Origin: Liolophura sinensis
Lineage: Eukaryota > Mollusca > Polyplacophora > Chitonida > Chitonidae
Reading direction: 5' to 3'
DNA length: 64,000 nt
NCBI RefSeq assembly: GCF_032854445.1
Contig: NC_088296.1
Location: 186,001-250,000, forward strand
In this document: in pieces, positions 62,648 to 64,000 of the stretch
Layout: the number at the start of each line of letters is the position of its first letter
How positions within the stretch are numbered: position 1 is the first letter of the stretch
Made by a program: the position numbers and the translations under genes
Notes under the pieces: model-generated
Databases searched by the model: none
The model's input: only the letters and a program-made list of their open reading frames with translations
What the model was told of the DNA's origin: nothing

Positions 62648-64000
62648 TAAGTGACATCCCAACAATGGTTTGCACAGCTCGCCTTTATCTTTACATCCAA
62701 AATTTCAAACAAATCAGTTTCCTAGAAAATGACCTCAAGAGACAGGTTCATATCATATGTAAGCGTTATCACAAACAGAAAATATAACTGAGAACCGTTG
62801 GGTGGATTTTCTGAAACCAGTATAATGAGATTACATCTACAACAGTTGCCCACTGAATTCAAGCGGCATTACTCCCATGGAGTCTCCGGGGTGAAATTCG
62901 GCCTCTGGGCAACATTGTCGTCAAAAAGGCAACTAACCTAAAGCTCTCCCGTATGGACCCTGTAATTATAATAGACCCATATCGTGGAGTACCTGCTCCC
63001 TGGGTTGCGACCCTTAATGGAACAGAACGGGATCCCAGTGTCTGAGGGCAGGCTGGATTTGCGAGATTTTCAATCCCAACATTGAACATGGCTCTTACAG
63101 AGATAGAGACAGGAGGTCGGATTGGCCCAGTTCGACAAACCCGCTGGAGCAGATATGTCCCGAACTGAAATCTCAAGGGGTCGTAAATGTCAATTGATTC
63201 ACAAAGCAAAAAACTGACAGTAACAGCAAACACAGAAAGTACATATTAACATTTAATAAACCTTGTGTTTCTCACTTGATCTCAGTTTGCCCACACAGTG
63301 TTCAAGTACATTTTATCTGGTCCAAACATGTGCTACCATTTTGGTTCATTTTGATTGTTTTCCTTACCATATCGAAATCCATTAAGCGGATCGTGTGTTC
63401 AACTTGTTCTAGCCACGATGTTCCCATGTGCAGGAAAGGGACATGAGGGTTTGACAGTACTAAAGCAAAAAAAATGTTTTAATTGTGACCTCTTCTGCGG
63501 TCTGCTCTCTTTGCCTGTCATTTGCCTATAAACTCGAAACAATGTTACTTTGTAGGTAGCACGTAGCCCCATCTGTTCCTCAGGTACTCTCCTGAAAACC
63601 TAATTTGCCAATGTGGTACGAGATTATCCACATCAAAAATTCCACAAAAAGGATCTAATCAGCATAGTAGTAAACCTAGTGGCCCTTCAGACCAGCTGAG
63701 GCCACCAGATCCTGTGTGAATTGTCCCCTAAACTGCTCTTACGGTTTGTTTGTAAACAGCCTTTGACAAGCTGGGTCGGAATGGCAAACTGTTGAGTATG
63801 GGGGAGAGAGAAATGATTACAAAACATCATTTCATACACCAGGTAAATCAGAACTGGCAGGTATGGACTCTGGATAAAAATCGAAGTACCACCAATAAAA
63901 TAGCGCATGCAGACCCTCACATGATCTCTGCCTTGCCCTTAAATTTAAGGAAAATGCCAAATGCTCTCTTAAAAGGTACGTGCTATATTTAACACCGCAA

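Larger units (their letters stand above)
46940..63992. repeat. Segmental duplication block B (interrupted, cut by window end)
   Basis: Same order of elements as A1 and A2 upstream of TRIM copy B. The LTR retrotransposon at 54009-60351 splits it. The left part keeps the SINE missing from A2, and the right part keeps the 480-bp segment missing from A1, so B retains the fullest set. Confidence 0.92.

Overview
This window looks like genomic DNA from an invertebrate animal, most likely a marine mollusc (possibly a bivalve). Reasons: spliced genes with GT-AG introns, AT-rich and repeat-dense intergenic DNA, many copies of a tRNA-derived SINE of a type I associate with molluscs, decayed RNase H-bearing LINEs, and a Ty3/gypsy-type LTR retrotransposon. 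The phylum is an inference; the eukaryotic nature is plain from the sequence.

The host genes are two TRIM-type E3 ubiquitin ligase paralogues, both on the minus strand. Copy B (39790-46629) can be assembled completely: RING, two B-boxes, coiled coil and B30.2/SPRY in six coding exons whose phases all agree, giving 596 aa. Copy A (755-3801) has the same first five exons; its B30.2 exon would lie left of the window. Coding exons 2-4 are exactly 96, 231 and 23 nt, the sizes typical of vertebrate TRIM genes. A 42-bp minisatellite follows exon 5 in both copies and lies in intron 5 of copy B.

Upstream of each gene (to the right, since they run leftwards) is a repeated block of about 7-10 kb: A1 (about 4100-13640), A2 (about 14150-24400) and B (about 46940 to the window end). 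Each block carries three copies of a module that reads, on the minus strand, as a TATA-like box, a short untranslated exon and a consensus GTAAG splice donor. That makes nine candidate alternative promoter/first exons for two TRIM genes. A conserved inverted repeat lies about 400-575 bp upstream of six of them. This promoter-array arrangement is the most unusual feature I see.

Block B is interrupted by a recent LTR retrotransposon (54009-60351, minus strand) with near-identical LTRs, CCAT target duplication and integrase-before-RT order, as in the Gmr1-like clade. It has an internal deletion that removed the N-terminal half of integrase. Blocks A1 and A2 keep the empty target site, so the insertion is younger than the duplications.

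The middle (24.4-41.6 kb) is mostly repeat-derived: a decayed minus-strand LINE (28.7-31.9 kb) with nested insertions, a plus-strand LINE tail, a 64-bp satellite interrupted by a SINE (33.2-34.8 kb), an old duplication (37.6/38.9 kb), and one possible terminal exon of an unrecognised gene (25896-26036). The B30.2 exon of copy B closes this region.
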